From NCBI GenBank assembly GCA_039090855.1, contig CM077034.1, positions 226,923,331 through 226,987,330 on the forward strand: a stretch of DNA of 64,000 nt. Reading direction: 5' to 3'. A program made the translations under genes and the position numbers. Shown one piece after another: positions 1 to 13,293 of the stretch (the stretch's first letter is position 1; the number at the start of each line of letters is the position of its first letter). Under the pieces are notes generated by a model, which was not told the origin of the DNA, did not search any database, and was given only the letters and a program-made list of their open reading frames with translations. This DNA comes from Macrothele yani (lineage: Eukaryota; Arthropoda; Arachnida; Araneae; Macrothelidae).

Positions 1-3000
1 AAAAATATCGACTTAAAGGTAAGTCGAAAGTGTGAATCATATAAGGAAGATGAAAGAAAGTTTCTCTAGAATTTTCTAAGAGTTTTAGTGAATTTCTAAT
101 TTGTACGAAACTGAGAGTTGTGTTGTACACGCTACAGGTTTTGACGGTGGTGATTAATTCGCTATAAAAATATCGACTTAAAGGTAAGTCGAAAGTGTGA
201 ATCATATAAGGAAGATGAAAGAAAGTTTCTCTAGAATTTTCTATGAGTTTTAGTGAATTTCTAATTTGTACGAAACTGAGAGTTGTGTTGTACACGCTAC
301 AGGTTTTGACGGTGGTGATTAATTCGCTATAAAAATATCGACTTAAAGGTAAGTCGAAAGTGTGAATCATATAAGGAAGATGAAAGAAAGTTTCTCTAGA
401 ATTTTCTATGAGTTTTAGTGAATTTCTAATTTGTACGAAACTGAGAGTTGTGTTGTACACGCCACAGGTTTTGACGGTGGTGATTAATTCGCTATAAAAA
501 TATCGACTTAAAGGTAAGTCGAAAGTGTGAATCATATAAGGAAGATGAAAGAAAGTTTCTCTAGAATTTTCTAAGAGTTTTAGTGAATTTCTAATTTGTA
601 CGAAACTGAGAGTTGTGTTGTACACGCCACAGGTTTTGACGGTGGTGATTAATTCGCTATAAAAATATCGACTTAAAGGTAAGTCGACAGTGTGAATCAT
701 ATAAGGAAGATGAAAGAAAGTTTCTCTAGAATTTTCTAAGAGTTTTAGTGAATTTCTAATTTGTACGAAACTGAGAGTTGTGTTGTACACGCCACAGGTT
801 TTGACGGTGGTGATTAATTCGCTATAAAAATATCGACTTAAAGGTAAGTCGACAGTGTGAATCATATAAGGAAGATGAAAGAAAGTTTCTCTAGAATTTT
901 CTAAGAGTTTTAGTGAATTTCTAATTTGTACGAAACTGAGAGTTGTGTTGTACACGCCACAGGTTTTGATGGTGGTGATTAATTCGCTATAAAAATATCG
1001 ACTTAAAGGTAAGTCGACAGTGTGAATCATATAAGGAAGATGAAAGAAAGTTTCTCTAGAATTTTCTAAGAGTTTTAGTGAATTTCTAATTTGTACGAAA
1101 CTGAGAGTTGTGTTGTACACGCTACAGGTTTTGACGGTGGTGATTAATTCGCTATAAAAATATCGACTTAAAGGTAAGTCGAAAGTGTGAATCATATAAG
1201 GAAGATGAAAGAAAGTTTCTCTAGAATTTTCTAAGAGTTTTAGTGAATTTCTAATTTGTACGAAACTGAGAGTTGTGTTGTACACGCCACAGGTTTTGAC
1301 GGTGGTGATTAATTCGCTATAAAAATATCGACTTAAAGGTAAGTCGACAGTGTGAATCATATAAGGAAGATGAAAGAAAGTTTCTCTAGAATTTTCTAAG
1401 AGTTTTAGTGAATTTCTAATTTGTACGAAACTGAGAGTTGTGTTGTACACGCCACAGGTTTTGACGGTGGTGATTAATTCGCTATAAAAATATCGACTTA
1501 AAGGTAAGTCGAAAGTGTGAATCATATAAGGAAGATGAAAGAAAGTTTCTCTAGAATTTTCTAAGAGTTTTAGTGAATTTCTAATTTGTACGAAACTGAG
1601 AGTTGTGTTGTACACGCCACAGGTTTTGACGGTGGTGATTAATTCGCTATAAAAATATCGACTTAAAGGTAAGTCGAAAGTGTGAATCATATAAGGAAGA
1701 TGAAAGAAAGTTTCTCTAGAATTTTCTAAGAGTTTTAGTGAATTTCTAATTTGTACGAAACTGAGAGTTGTGTTATAAACGCTACAGGTTTTGACGGTGG
1801 TGATTAATTCGCTATGAAAATATCGACTTAAAGGTAAGTCGAAAGTGTGAATCATATAAGGAAGATGAAAGAAAGTTTCTCTAGAATTTTCTAAGAGTTT
1901 TAGTGAATTTCTAATTTGTACGAAACTGAGAGTTGTGTTGTACACGCCACAGGTTTTGACGGTGGTGATTAATTCGCTATAAAAATATCGACTTAAAGGT
2001 AAGTCGAAAGTGTGAATCATATAAGGAAGATGAAAGAAAGTTTCTCTAGAATTTTCTATGAGTTTTAGTGAATTTCTAATTTGTACGAAACTGAGAGTTG
2101 TGTTGTACACGCTACAGGTTTTGACGGTGGTGATTAATTCGCTATAAAAATATCGACTTAAAGGTAAGTCGAAAGTGTGAATCATATAAGGAAGATGAAA
2201 GAAAGTTTCTCTAGAATTTTCTATGAGTTTTAGTGAATTTCTAATTTGTACGAAACTGAGAGTTGTGTTGTACACGCCACAGGTTTTGACGGTGGTGATT
2301 AATTCGCTATAAAAATATCGACTTAAAGGTAAGTCGACAGTGTGAATCATATAAGGAAGATGAAAGAAAGTTTCTCTAGAATTTTCTATGAGTTTTAGTG
2401 AATTTCTAATTTGTACGAAACTGAGAGTTGTGTTGTACACGCTACAGGTTTTGACGGTGGTGATTAATTCGCTATAAAAATATCGACTTAAAGGTAAGTC
2501 GAAAGTGTGAATCATATAAGGAAGATGAAAGAAAGTTTCTCTAGAATTTTCTAAGAGTTTTAGTGAATTTCTAATTTGTACGAAACTGAGAGTTGTGTTG
2601 TACACGCCACAGGTTTTGACGGTGGTGATTAATTCGCTATAAAAATATCGACTTAAAGGTAAGTCGACAGTGTGAATCATATAAGGAAGATGAAAGAAAG
2701 TTTCTCTAGAATTTTCTAAGAGTTTTAGTGAATTTCTAATTTGTACGAAACTGAGAGTTGTGTTGTACACGCCACAGGTTTTGACGGTGGTGATTAATTC
2801 GCTATAAAAATATCGACTTAAAGGTAAGTCGAAAGTGTGAATCATATAAGGAAGATGAAAGAAAGTTTCTCTAGAATTTTCTAAGAGTTTTAGTGAATTT
2901 CTAATTTGTACAAAACTGAGAGTTGTGTTGTACACGCTACAGGTTTTGACGGTGGTGATTAATTCGCTATAAAAATATCGACTTAAAGGTAAGTCGAAAG

Positions 3001-6000
3001 TGTGAATCATATAAGGAAGATGAAAGAAAGTTTCTCTAGAATTTTCTAAGAGTTTTATTGAATTTCTAATTCGTACAAAACTGAGAGTTGTGTTGTACAC
3101 GCTACAGGTTTTGACGGCGGAAATTAATTCGCTATAAAAATATCGACTTAAAGGTAAGTCGAAAGTGTGAATCATATAAGGAAGATGAAAGAAAGTTTCT
3201 CTAGAATTTTCTAAGAGTTTTATTGAATTTCTAATTCGTACAAAACTGAGAGTTGTGTTGTACACGCTACAGGTTTTGACGGCGGAAATTAATTCGCTAT
3301 AAAAATATCGACTTAAAGGCAAGTCGAAAGTGTGAATCATATAAGGAAGATGAAAGAAAGTTTCTCTAGAATTTTCTATGAGTTTTAGTGAATTTCTAAT
3401 TTGTACGAAACTGAGAGTTGTGTTGTACACGCTACAGGTTTTGACGGTGGTGATTAATTCGCTATAAAAATATCGACTTAAAGGCAAGTCGAAAGTGTGA
3501 ATCATATAAGGAAGATGAAAGAAAGTTTCTCTAGAATTTTCTAAGAGTTTTATTGAATTTCTAATTCGTACAAAACTGAGAGTTGTGTTGTACACGCTAC
3601 AGGTTTTGACGGCGGAAATTAATTCGCTATAAAAATATCGACTTAAAGGCAAGTCGAAAGTGTGAATCATATAAGGAAGATGAAAGAAAGTTTCTCTAGA
3701 ATTTTCTAAGAGTTTTATTGAATTTCTAATTCGTACAAAACTGAGAGTTGTGTTGTACACGCTACAGGTTTTGACGGCGGAAATTAATTCGCTATAAAAA
3801 TATCGACTTAAAGGTAAGTCGAAAGTGTGAATCATATAAGGAAGATGAAAGAAAGTTTCTCTAGAATTTTCTAAGAGTTTTATTGAATTTCTAATTCGTA
3901 CAAAACTGAGAGTTGTGTTGTACACGCTACAGGTTTTGACGGCGGAAATTAATTCGCTATAAAAATATCGACTTAAAGGCAAGTCGAAAGTGTGAATCAT
4001 ATAAGGAAGATGAAAGAAAGTTTCTCTAGAATTTTCTAAGAGTTTTATTGAATTTCTAATTCGTACAAAACTGAGAGTTGTGTTGTACACGCTACAGGTT
4101 TTGACGGCGGAAATTAATTCGCTATAAAAATATCGACTTAAAGGTAAGTCGAAAGTGTGAATCATATAAGGAAGATGAAAGAAAGTTTCTCTAGAATTTT
4201 CTAAGAGTTTTATTGAATTTCTAATTCGTACAAAACTGAGAGTTGTGTTGTACACGCTACAGGTTTTGACGGCGGAAATTAATTCGCTATAAAAATATCG
4301 ACTTAAAGGCAAGTCGAAAGTGTGAATCATATAAGGAAGATGAAAGAAAGTTTCTCTAGAATTTTCTATGAGTTTTAGTGAATTTCTAATTTGTACGAAA
4401 CTGAGAGTTGTGTTGTACACGCTACAGGTTTTGACGGTGGTGATTAATTCGCTATAAAAATATCGACTTAAAGGTAAGTCGAAAGTGTGAATCATATAAG
4501 GAAGATGAAAGAAAGTTTCTCTAGAATTTTCTAAGAGTTTTAGTGAATTTCTAATTTGTACGAAACTGAGAGTTGTGTTGTACACGCTACAGGTTTTGAC
4601 GGTGGTGATTAATTCGCTATAAAAATATCGACTTAAAGGTAAGTCGAAAGTGTGAATCATATAAGGAAGATGAAAGAAAGTTTCTCTAGAATTTTCTATG
4701 AGTTTTAGTGAATTTCTAATTTGTACGAAACTGAGAGTTGTGTTGTACACGCTACAGGTTTTGACGGTGGTGATTAATTCGCTATAAAAATATCGACTTA
4801 AAGGTAAGTCGAAAGTGTGAATCATATAAGGAAGATGAAAGAAAGTTTCTCTAGAATTTTCTATGAGTTTTAGTGAATTTCTAATTTGTACGAAACTGAG
4901 AGTTGTGTTGTACACGCTACAGGTTTTGACGGTGGTGATTAATTCGCTATAAAAATATCGACTTAAAGGTAAGTCGAAAGTGTGAATCATATAAGGAAGA
5001 TGAAAGAAAGTTTCTCTAGAATTTTCTATGAGTTTTAGTGAATTTCTAATTTGTACGAAACTGAGAGTTGTGTTGTACACGCTACAGGTTTTGACGGTGG
5101 TGATTAATTCGCTATAAAAATATCGACTTAAAGGTAAGTCGAAAGTGTGAATCATATAAGGAAGATGAAAGAAAGTTTCTCTAGAATTTTCTGAGAGTTT
5201 TATTGAATTTCTAATTCGTACGAAACTGAGAGTTGTGTTGTACACGCTACAGGTTTTGACGGTGGTGATTAATTCGCTATAAAAATATCGACTTAAAGGT
5301 AAGTCGAAAGTGTGAATCATATAAGGAAGATGAAAGAAAGTTTCTCTAGAATTTTCTATGAGTTTTAGTGAATTTCTAATTTGTACGAAACTGAGAGTTG
5401 TGTTGTACACGCTACAGGTTTTGACGGTGGTGATTAATTCGCTATAAAAATATCGACTTAAAGGTAAGTCGAAAGTGTGAATCATATAAGGAAGATGAAA
5501 GAAAGTTTCTCTAGAATTTTCTATGAGTTTTAGTGAATTTCTAATTTGTACGAAACTGAGAGTTGTGTTGTACACGCTACAGGTTTTGACGGTGGTGATT
5601 AATTCGCTATAAAAATATCGACTTAAAGGTAAGTCGAAAGTGTGAATCATATAAGGAAGATGAAAGAAAGTTTCTCTAGAATTTTCTATGAGTTTTAGTG
5701 AATTTCTAATTTGTACGAAACTGAGAGTTGTGTTGTACACGCTACAGGTTTTGACGGTGGTGATTAATTCGCTATAAAAATATCGACTTAAAGGTAAGTC
5801 GAAAGTGTGAATCATATAAGGAAGATGAAAGAAAGTTTCTCTAGAATTTTCTAAGAGTTTTAGTGAATTTCTAATTCGTACAAAACTGAGAGTTGTGTTG
5901 TACACGCTACAGGTTTTGACGGTGGTGATTAATTCGCTATAAAAATATCGACTTAAAGGTAAGTCGAAAGTGTGAATCATATAAGGAAGATGAAAGAAAG

Positions 6001-9000
6001 TTTCTCTAGAATTTTCTAAGAGTTTTATTGAATTTCTAATTCGTACGAAACTGAGAGTTGTGTTGTACACGCTACAGGTTTTGACGGTGGTGATTAATTC
6101 GCTATAAAAATATCGACTTAAAGGTAAGTCGAAAGTGTGAATCATATAAGGAAGATGAAAGAAAGTTTCTCTAGAATTTTCTATGAGTTTTAGTGAATTT
6201 CTAATTTGTACGAAACTGAGAGTTGTGTTGTACACGCTACAGGTTTTGACGGTGGTGATTAATTCGCTATAAAAATATCGACTTAAAGGTAAGTCGAAAG
6301 TGTGAATCATATAAGGAAGATGAAAGAAAGTTTCTCTAGAATTTTCTATGAGTTTTAGTGAATTTCTAATTTGTACGAAACTGAGAGTTGTGTTGTACAC
6401 GCTACAGGTTTTGACGGTGGTGATTAATTCGCTATAAAAATATCGACTTAAAGGTAAGTCGAAAGTGTGAATCATATAAGGAAGATGAAAGAAAGTTTCT
6501 CTAGAATTTTCTATGAGTTTTAGTGAATTTCTAATTTGTACGAAACTGAGAGTTGTGTTGTACACGCTACAGGTTTTGACGGTGGTGATTAATTCGCTAT
6601 AAAAATATCGACTTAAAGGTAAGTCGAAAGTGTGAATCATATAAGGAAGATGAAAGAAAGTTTCTCTAGAATTTTCTATGAGTTTTAGTGAATTTCTAAT
6701 TTGTACGAAACTGAGAGTTGTGTTGTACACGCTACAGGTTTTGACGGTGGTGATTAATTCGCTATAAAAATATCGACTTAAAGGTAAGTCGAAAGTGTGA
6801 ATCATATAAGGAAGATGAAAGAAAGTTTCTCTAGAATTTTCTATGAGTTTTAGTGAATTTCTAATTTGTACGAAACTGAGAGTTGTGTTGTACACGCTAC
6901 AGGTTTTGACGGTGGTGATTAATTCGCTATAAAAATATCGACTTAAAGGTAAGTCGAAAGTGTGAATCATATAAGGAAGATGAAAGAAAGTTTCTCTAGA
7001 ATTTTCTATGAGTTTTAGTGAATTTCTAATTTGTACGAAACTGAGAGTTGTGTTGTACACGCTACAGGTTTTGACGGTGGTGATTAATTCGCTATAAAAA
7101 TATCGACTTAAAGGTAAGTCGAAAGTGTGAATCATATAAGGAAGATGAAAGAAAGTTTCTCTAGAATTTTCTATGAGTTTTAGTGAATTTCTAATTTGTA
7201 CGAAACTGAGAGTTGTGTTGTACACGCTACAGGTTTTGACGGTGGTGATTAATTCGCTATAAAAATATCGACTTAAAGGTAAGTCGAAAGTGTGAATCAT
7301 ATAAGGAAGATGAAAGAAAGTTTCTCTAGAATTTTCTATGAGTTTTAGTGAATTTCTAATTTGTACGAAACTGAGAGTTGTGTTGTACACGCTACAGGTT
7401 TTGACGGTGGTGATTAATTCGCTATAAAAATATCGACTTAAAGGTAAGTCGAAAGTGTGAATCATATAAGGAAGATGAAAGAAAGTTTCTCTAGAATTTT
7501 CTATGAGTTTTAGTGAATTTCTAATTTGTACGAAACTGAGAGTTGTGTTGTACACGCTACAGGTTTTGACGGTGGTGATTAATTCGCTATAAAAATATCG
7601 ACTTAAAGGTAAGTCGAAAGTGTGAATCATATAAGGAAGATGAAAGAAAGTTTCTCTAGAATTTTCTATGAGTTTTAGTGAATTTCTAATTTGTACGAAA
7701 CTGAGAGTTGTGTTGTACACGCTACAGGTTTTGACGGTGGTGATTAATTCGCTATAAAAATATCGACTTAAAGGTAAGTCGAAAGTGTGAATCATATAAG
7801 GAAGATGAAAGAAAGTTTCTCTAGAATTTTCTATGAGTTTTAGTGAATTTCTAATTTGTACGAAACTGAGAGTTGTGTTGTACACGCTACAGGTTTTGAC
7901 GGTGGTGATTAATTCGCTATAAAAATATCGACTTAAAGGTAAGTCGAAAGTGTGAATCATATAAGGAAGATGAAAGAAAGTTTCTCTAGAATTTTCTATG
8001 AGTTTTAGTGAATTTCTAATTTGTACGAAACTGAGAGTTGTGTTGTACACGCTACAGGTTTTGACGGTGGTGATTAATTCGCTATAAAAATATCGACTTA
8101 AAGGTAAGTCGAAAGTGTGAATCATATAAGGAAGATGAAAGAAAGTTTCTCTAGAATTTTCTATGAGTTTTAGTGAATTTCTAATTTGTACGAAACTGAG
8201 AGTTGTGTTGTACACGCTACAGGTTTTGACGGTGGTGATTAATTCGCTATAAAAATATCGACTTAAAGGTAAGTCGAAAGTGTGAATCATATAAGGAAGA
8301 TGAAAGAAAGTTTCTCTAGAATTTTCTATGAGTTTTAGTGAATTTCTAATTTGTACGAAACTGAGAGTTGTGTTGTACACGCTACAGGTTTTGACGGTGG
8401 TGATTAATTCGCTATAAAAATATCGACTTAAAGGTAAGTCGAAAGTGTGAATCATATAAGGAAGATGAAAGAAAGTTTCTCTAGAATTTTCTATGAGTTT
8501 TAGTGAATTTCTAATTTGTACGAAACTGAGAGTTGTGTTGTACACGCTACAGGTTTTGACGGTGGTGATTAATTCGCTATAAAAATATCGACTTAAAGGT
8601 AAGTCGAAAGTGTGAATCATATAAGGAAGATGAAAGAAAGTTTCTCTAGAATTTTCTAAGAGTTTTAGTGAATTTCTAATTTGTACGAAACTGAGAGTTG
8701 TGTTGTACACGCTACAGGTTTTGACGGTGGTGATTAATTCGCTATAAAAATATCGACTTAAAGGTAAGTCGAAAGTGTGAATCATATAAGGAAGATGAAA
8801 GAAAGTTTCTCTAGAATTTTCTATGAGTTTTAGTGAATTTCTAATTTGTACGAAACTGAGAGTTGTGTTGTACACGCTACAGGTTTTGACGGTGGTGATT
8901 AATTCGCTATAAAAATATCGACTTAAAGGTAAGTCGAAAGTGTGAATCATATAAGGAAGATGAAAGAAAGTTTCTCTAGAATTTTCTAAGAGTTTTAGTG

Positions 9001-11258
9001 AATTTCTAATTTGTACGAAACTGAGAGTTGTGTTGTACACGCTACAGGTTTTGACGGTGGTGATTAATTCGCTATAAAAATATCGACTTAAAGGTAAGTC
9101 GAAAGTGTGAATCATATAAGGAAGATGAAAGAAAGTTTCTCTAGAATTTTCTATGAGTTTTAGTGAATTTCTAATTTGTACGAAACTGAGAGTTGTGTTG
9201 TACACGCTACAGGTTTTGACGGTGGTGATTAATTCGCTATAAAAATATCGACTTAAAGGTAAGTCGAAAGTGTGAATCATATAAGGAAGATGAAAGAAAG
9301 TTTCTCTAGAATTTTCTATGAGTTTTAGTGAATTTCTAATTTGTACGAAACTGAGAGTTGTGTTGTACACGCTACAGGTTTTGACGGTGGTGATTAATTC
9401 GCTATAAAAATATCGACTTAAAGGTAAGTCGAAAGTGTGAATCATATAAGGAAGATGAAAGAAAGTTTCTCTAGAATTTTCTAAGAGTTTTAGTGAATTT
9501 CTAATTTGTACGAAACTGAGAGTTGTGTTGTACACGCTACAGGTTTTGACGGTGGTGATTAATTCGCTATAAAAATATCGACTTAAAGGTAAGTCGAAAG
9601 TGTGAATCATATAAGGAAGATGAAAGAAAGTTTCTCTAGAATTTTCTGAGAGTTTTATTGAATTTCTAATTCGTACGAAACTGAGAGTTGTGTTGTACAC
9701 GCTACAGGTTTTGACGGTGGTGATTAATTCGCTATAAAAATATCGACTTAAAGGTAAGTCGAAAGTGTGAATCATATAAGGAAGATGAAAGAAAAGTTTC
9801 TCTAGAATTTTCTAAGAGTTTTAGTGAATTTCTAATTTGTACGAAACTGAGAGTTGTGTTGTACACGCTACAGGTTTTGACGGTGGTGATTAATTCGCTA
9901 TAAAAATATCGACTTAAAGGTAAAGTCGAAAGTGTGAATCATATAAGGAAGATGAAAGAAAGTTTCTCTAGAATTTTCTAAGAGTTTTAGTGAATTTCTA
10001 ATTTGTACGAAACTGAGAGTTGTGTTGTACACGCTACAGGTTTTGACGGTGGTGATTAATTCGCTATAAAAATATCGACTTAAAGGTAAGTCGAAAGTGT
10101 GAATCATATAAGGAAGATGAAAGAAAGTTTCTCTAGAATTTTCTATGAGTTTTAGTGAATTTCTAATTTGTACGAAACTGAGAGTTGTGTTGTACACGCT
10201 ACAGGTTTTGACGGTGGTGATTAATTCGCTATAAAAATATCGACTTAAAGGTAAGTCGAAAGTGTGAATCATATAAGGAAGATGAAAGAAAGTTTCTCTA
10301 GAATTTTCTATGAGTTTTAGTGAATTTCTAATTTGTACGAAACTGAGAGTTGTGTTGTACACGCTACAGGTTTTGACGGTGGTGATTAATTCGCTATAAA
10401 AATATCGACTTAAAGGTAAGTCGAAAGTGTGAATCATATAAGGAAGATGAAAGAAAGTTTCTCTAGAATTTTCTAAGAGTTTTAGTGAATTTCTAATTTG
10501 TACGAAACTGAGAGTTGTGTTGTACACGCTACAGGTTTTGACGGTGGTGATTAATTCGCTATAAAAATATCGACTTAAAGGTAAGTCGAAAGTGTGAATC
10601 ATATAAGGAAGATGAAAGAAAGTTTCTCTAGAATTTTCTGAGAGTTTTATTGAATTTCTAATTCGTACGAAACTGAGAGTTGTGTTGTACACGCTACAGG
10701 TTTTGACGGTGGTGATTAATTCGCTATAAAAATATCGACTTAAAGGTAAGTCGACAGTGTGAATCATATAAGGAAGATGAAAGAAAGTTTCTCTAGAATT
10801 TTCTATGAGTTTTAGTGAATTTCTAATTTGTACGAAACTGAGAGTTGTGTTGTACACGCTACAGGTTTTGACGGTGGTGATTAATTCGCTATAAAAATAT
10901 CGACTTAAAGGTAAGTCGAAAGTGTGAATCATATAAGGAAGATGAAAGAAAGTTTCTCTAGAATTTTCTATGAGTTTTAGTGAATTTCTAATTTGTACGA
11001 AACTGAGAGTTGTGTTGTACACGCTACAGGTTTTGACGGTGGTGATTAATTCGCTATAAAAATATCGACTTAAAGGTAAGTCGACAGTGTGAATCATATA
11101 AGGAAGATGAAAGAAAGTTTCTCTAGAATTTTCTGAGAGTTTTATTGAATTTCTAATTCGTACGAAACTGAGAGTTGTGTTGTACACGCTACAGGTTTTG
11201 ACGGCGGAAATTAATTCGCTATAAAAATATCGACTTAAAGGTAAGTCGACAGTGTAAA
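1..11258. repeat. 165-bp satellite array (block 1, about 68 monomers)
   Basis: A head-to-tail tandem array of a 165-bp monomer; the landmark AAAAATATCGACTTAAAGGT recurs at 1, 166, 331, 496, 661 and so on. It starts before the window and ends at the insertion at 11259. Phase is kept throughout except for two single-base insertions near 9794 and 9923. Monomers fall into subtypes: most carry TGTACGAAACTG with GACGGTGGTGATT, while those around 3050-4310 carry CGTACAAAACTG with GACGGCGGAAATT. Each monomer holds a perfect 7-bp hairpin, CGACTTA-aagg-TAAGTCG. Because 165 is a multiple of three, a minus-strand frame stays open for hundreds of codons, which is an artefact of the period. The near-nucleosomal length fits a heterochromatic or centromeric satellite, but that is inference. 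Confidence 0.97.
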
Positions 11259-11353
11259 CAGTGGCGTAACGCAAAATCTCTGTGCCCCCCAGCGAAATTT
11301 TCCTAACAGGCCCCCAAGATAGTAAAAATTGATGCAAAAATTGAGGGTAAATA

Positions 11354-12893
11354 CACTGCTGGACGATTGCTAAGGACGGATCATAAACGGCTATATAGCG
11401 CATAAAAAAGTAAGTGTGGTTGGATGCCAAGTGAAATAAAATAATGTCAGAATGCCAGGACATTACAAGAAAAACAATTTATTGTGCTCTGAAATCCAGA
11501 AGGCTTTGGAACGTGTTCAAGGGACAAACAGGCCATTTTGTGCAGAATACGTAAACGTGAAAAAAATGCAATTACCGTCCGCAGGCGTTCCGGCGTAAGA
11601 TGTCAATACGGGATATGGCCACCATGGAGGGCGATGCAAGATTCCACACGTCGTGTCATGCTTTGCACAACATTATCAAACAGCTGTTGGGGTAATTTAT
11701 CCCATTCCTCTGTCAGTGCACGGATGAGGGTGTCCTTGTTTATTGGAAGGCCTTGGCGACCAGCAAGACTCCTCCCCAAAGCATCCCACACATTTTCAAT
11801 GGGATTCAGATCTGGAGAACGTGCTGGCCATACGAGGCGTTGAATATCCTCGCTCTCAAGACACTCCTGGACAGCGACTGTTCGATGACATGTTGCGTTG
11901 TCGTCCATGAAAATGAGTCTATCACCGACAACACCACGGAACATGCGAACATGAGGTAGCAGAACATCATTAATGTATCGTTGGCCAGTCGTAGTCCCAG
12001 TTGGAAGCACGTACAGAGACGTACGGCCATTATCATGATGCCAGCCCATACCATGACACTACATGTCGGATATCGGTCCGTTTTCTGTATGTTTGCTGGA
12101 CAATATGCAGTACCACTATCACGCCAGATCAGTTGTCGTCGACAATCAGACGATAGACTGTATCTACTCTCATCTGAGAAGAGGACAGCAGACCAGTCGT
12201 TATCAGTCCAATTGCGATGTTGATGGCACCATTGTAAACGGGTGTTACGGGGACGTCTGGACAATGGGATGCACACAACAGGACGGCGGGCGTATAGTCC
12301 TCCTTCGTGCAAACGTCTGGCGACGGTTGTTCGGGAGATCCGCTTGCCAGTAGCAGCCATAAACTGATTTGCTACCTCACTAGCTGTGCTGCGCCGGTGT
12401 CTTTTTGTTGATAGCACTATGTACCGATCTTCTGCAGGTGTCGTACTGCAAACACGACCTCCCCCGTGACGTTTGCTACACTCTCCATTTGTTTGAAATG
12501 ATTTCCAAAGCCTTGAAACAACACTGTGGCTGACGTCGAACTCCCTGGCAACATCTGTTATTTTTCGCCCTTCTTCAATCTTGCCAATAATACGGCAACG
12601 CGTAAAATCATCTAGGTGATGTCGGGAAGACATACTGAAAATTGCAAGTTCGTCAATTGATTCTTTCTCTTTCAACTTTGCGTTTGAACAGCAACGGTCA
12701 ATACGCGTCAAATCCTTTATATCTCTTATCAGCGCTATGACGTCACGAACAGGTTCGGCAATCCAAAATTTGCATACGCACAACACGTCTTACTGTATCC
12801 CGCACTTATGCTAATTTCCACATTTTCCTAGCTTCCATTTTATGGTTGCTATCGTTGCTATCGTCATCCGTCCTTAGCAATTGTCCGGCAGTG
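11354..12893 (-). mobile_element. Tc1-like element, family A, copy 1 (1540 bp)
   Basis: A complete Tc1/mariner-superfamily transposon with TA target duplications at 11352-11353 and 12894-12895. The terminal inverted repeats are about 30 bp; the right end, read on the minus strand, begins CACTGCCGGACAATTGCTAA and the left end differs from it at two positions. The transposase reads on the minus strand and is broken by one frameshift. The element is nested inside the hAT-like insertion, directly beside the 3' end of a SINE. A second copy lies at 51630-53124. Confidence 0.93.
11603..12633 (-). pseudogene. Tc1-A transposase, one frameshift
   Basis: The frame would encode a DDE transposase of about 343 residues that cuts and inserts its own element in the nucleus. 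The chosen start is the methionine of MSSRHHLDDF, which the paralogue at 51874 shares. Visible in order: an N-terminal helix-turn-helix (VAREFDVSHSVVSRLWKSF), a linker, and the catalytic core with FSDES (first Asp), FMDDNATCH (second Asp) and SPDLNPIENVWD (Glu). There are 34 residues between the second Asp and the Glu, the Tc1 DD34E signature. Compared with the other copy, one base is missing between 12031 and 12032, shifting the frame after the MVWAGIM segment. The C terminus (HGGHIPY) is intact. This copy keeps the spacing that the otherwise open second copy has lost. Confidence 0.92.
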
Positions 12894-13113
12894 TATTTAA
12901 TGATCATATGCAGAGGATTTTAGGAAGGGAGTGTCTGACCCCAGGTCTTAAACAACCTTCAGAAATAGGTAGCTAGGAGATTTGGGCTAGAGTGCCCGAT
13001 AGGAAAGTGACACGAAAGCGAAGTAGAAAGGGGGAGGAAGACGCCCTTATTTATTACCGGGTGGGGGGGGCAGTACCTGAGGTCCGACGGCTTAACGTGC
13101 CCATCTGACGCAC

Positions 13114-13293
13114 TATAACGAAGTAAATTTCTCCGTCATTTTTATCCGCGCCGGGGTTCGAACCCGGGTCCACTCATTCCGGAATAAGTTGCTCTACCAA
13201 TTAAGCTACGCGGACATTTTATTCTGATTCCTATCTGCCTTTATGTCGTGTGCGTCCTTCTGGCAGGTACGTCACATCTCTTGGTACGTTACA
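13114..13293 (-). mobile_element. Solo LTR of the tRNA-bearing TRIM family (180 bp)
   Basis: Read on the minus strand this is a 180-bp unit starting TGTAACGTACC and ending CTTCGTTATA, almost identical to both LTRs at 49321-49810. It is flanked by a perfect 4-bp duplication, GCAC, at 13110-13113 and 13294-13297. The inverted SINE copy near 13972 has the same surroundings with one GTGC and no insert, so it is a paralogous empty site. The most economical origin is LTR-LTR recombination that left one LTR behind. Confidence 0.88.
13144..13215 (-). tRNA. tRNA-like segment inside the solo LTR, probably a pol III promoter module
   Basis: 72 nt fold close to a cloverleaf. The acceptor arms GTCCGCG and CGCGGAT pair throughout (the first pair is G-U), and the D and T arms form. 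The A box (TAGCTTAATTGG) fits the consensus apart from normal variation, and the B box GGTTCGAACCC is intact. The anticodon arm pairs only if the loop is 8 nt (TTCCGGAA), unlike a standard tRNA. No T-run terminator follows directly. I read it as a tRNA-derived promoter or structural module rather than a working tRNA gene. Confidence 0.7.

Noticed and set aside
9898..11463. 521-codon minus-strand open frame with 55-residue repeats
   Set aside because: It is the 165-bp satellite read in a frame without stops; 165 is divisible by three, and the frame ends where a single-base insertion changes phase. No start context or known domain.
13144..13215. Functional host tRNA gene
   Set aside because: The anticodon loop would be 8 nt, the sequence is repeated inside mobile LTRs, and no terminator follows. 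Kept only as a tRNA-like module.
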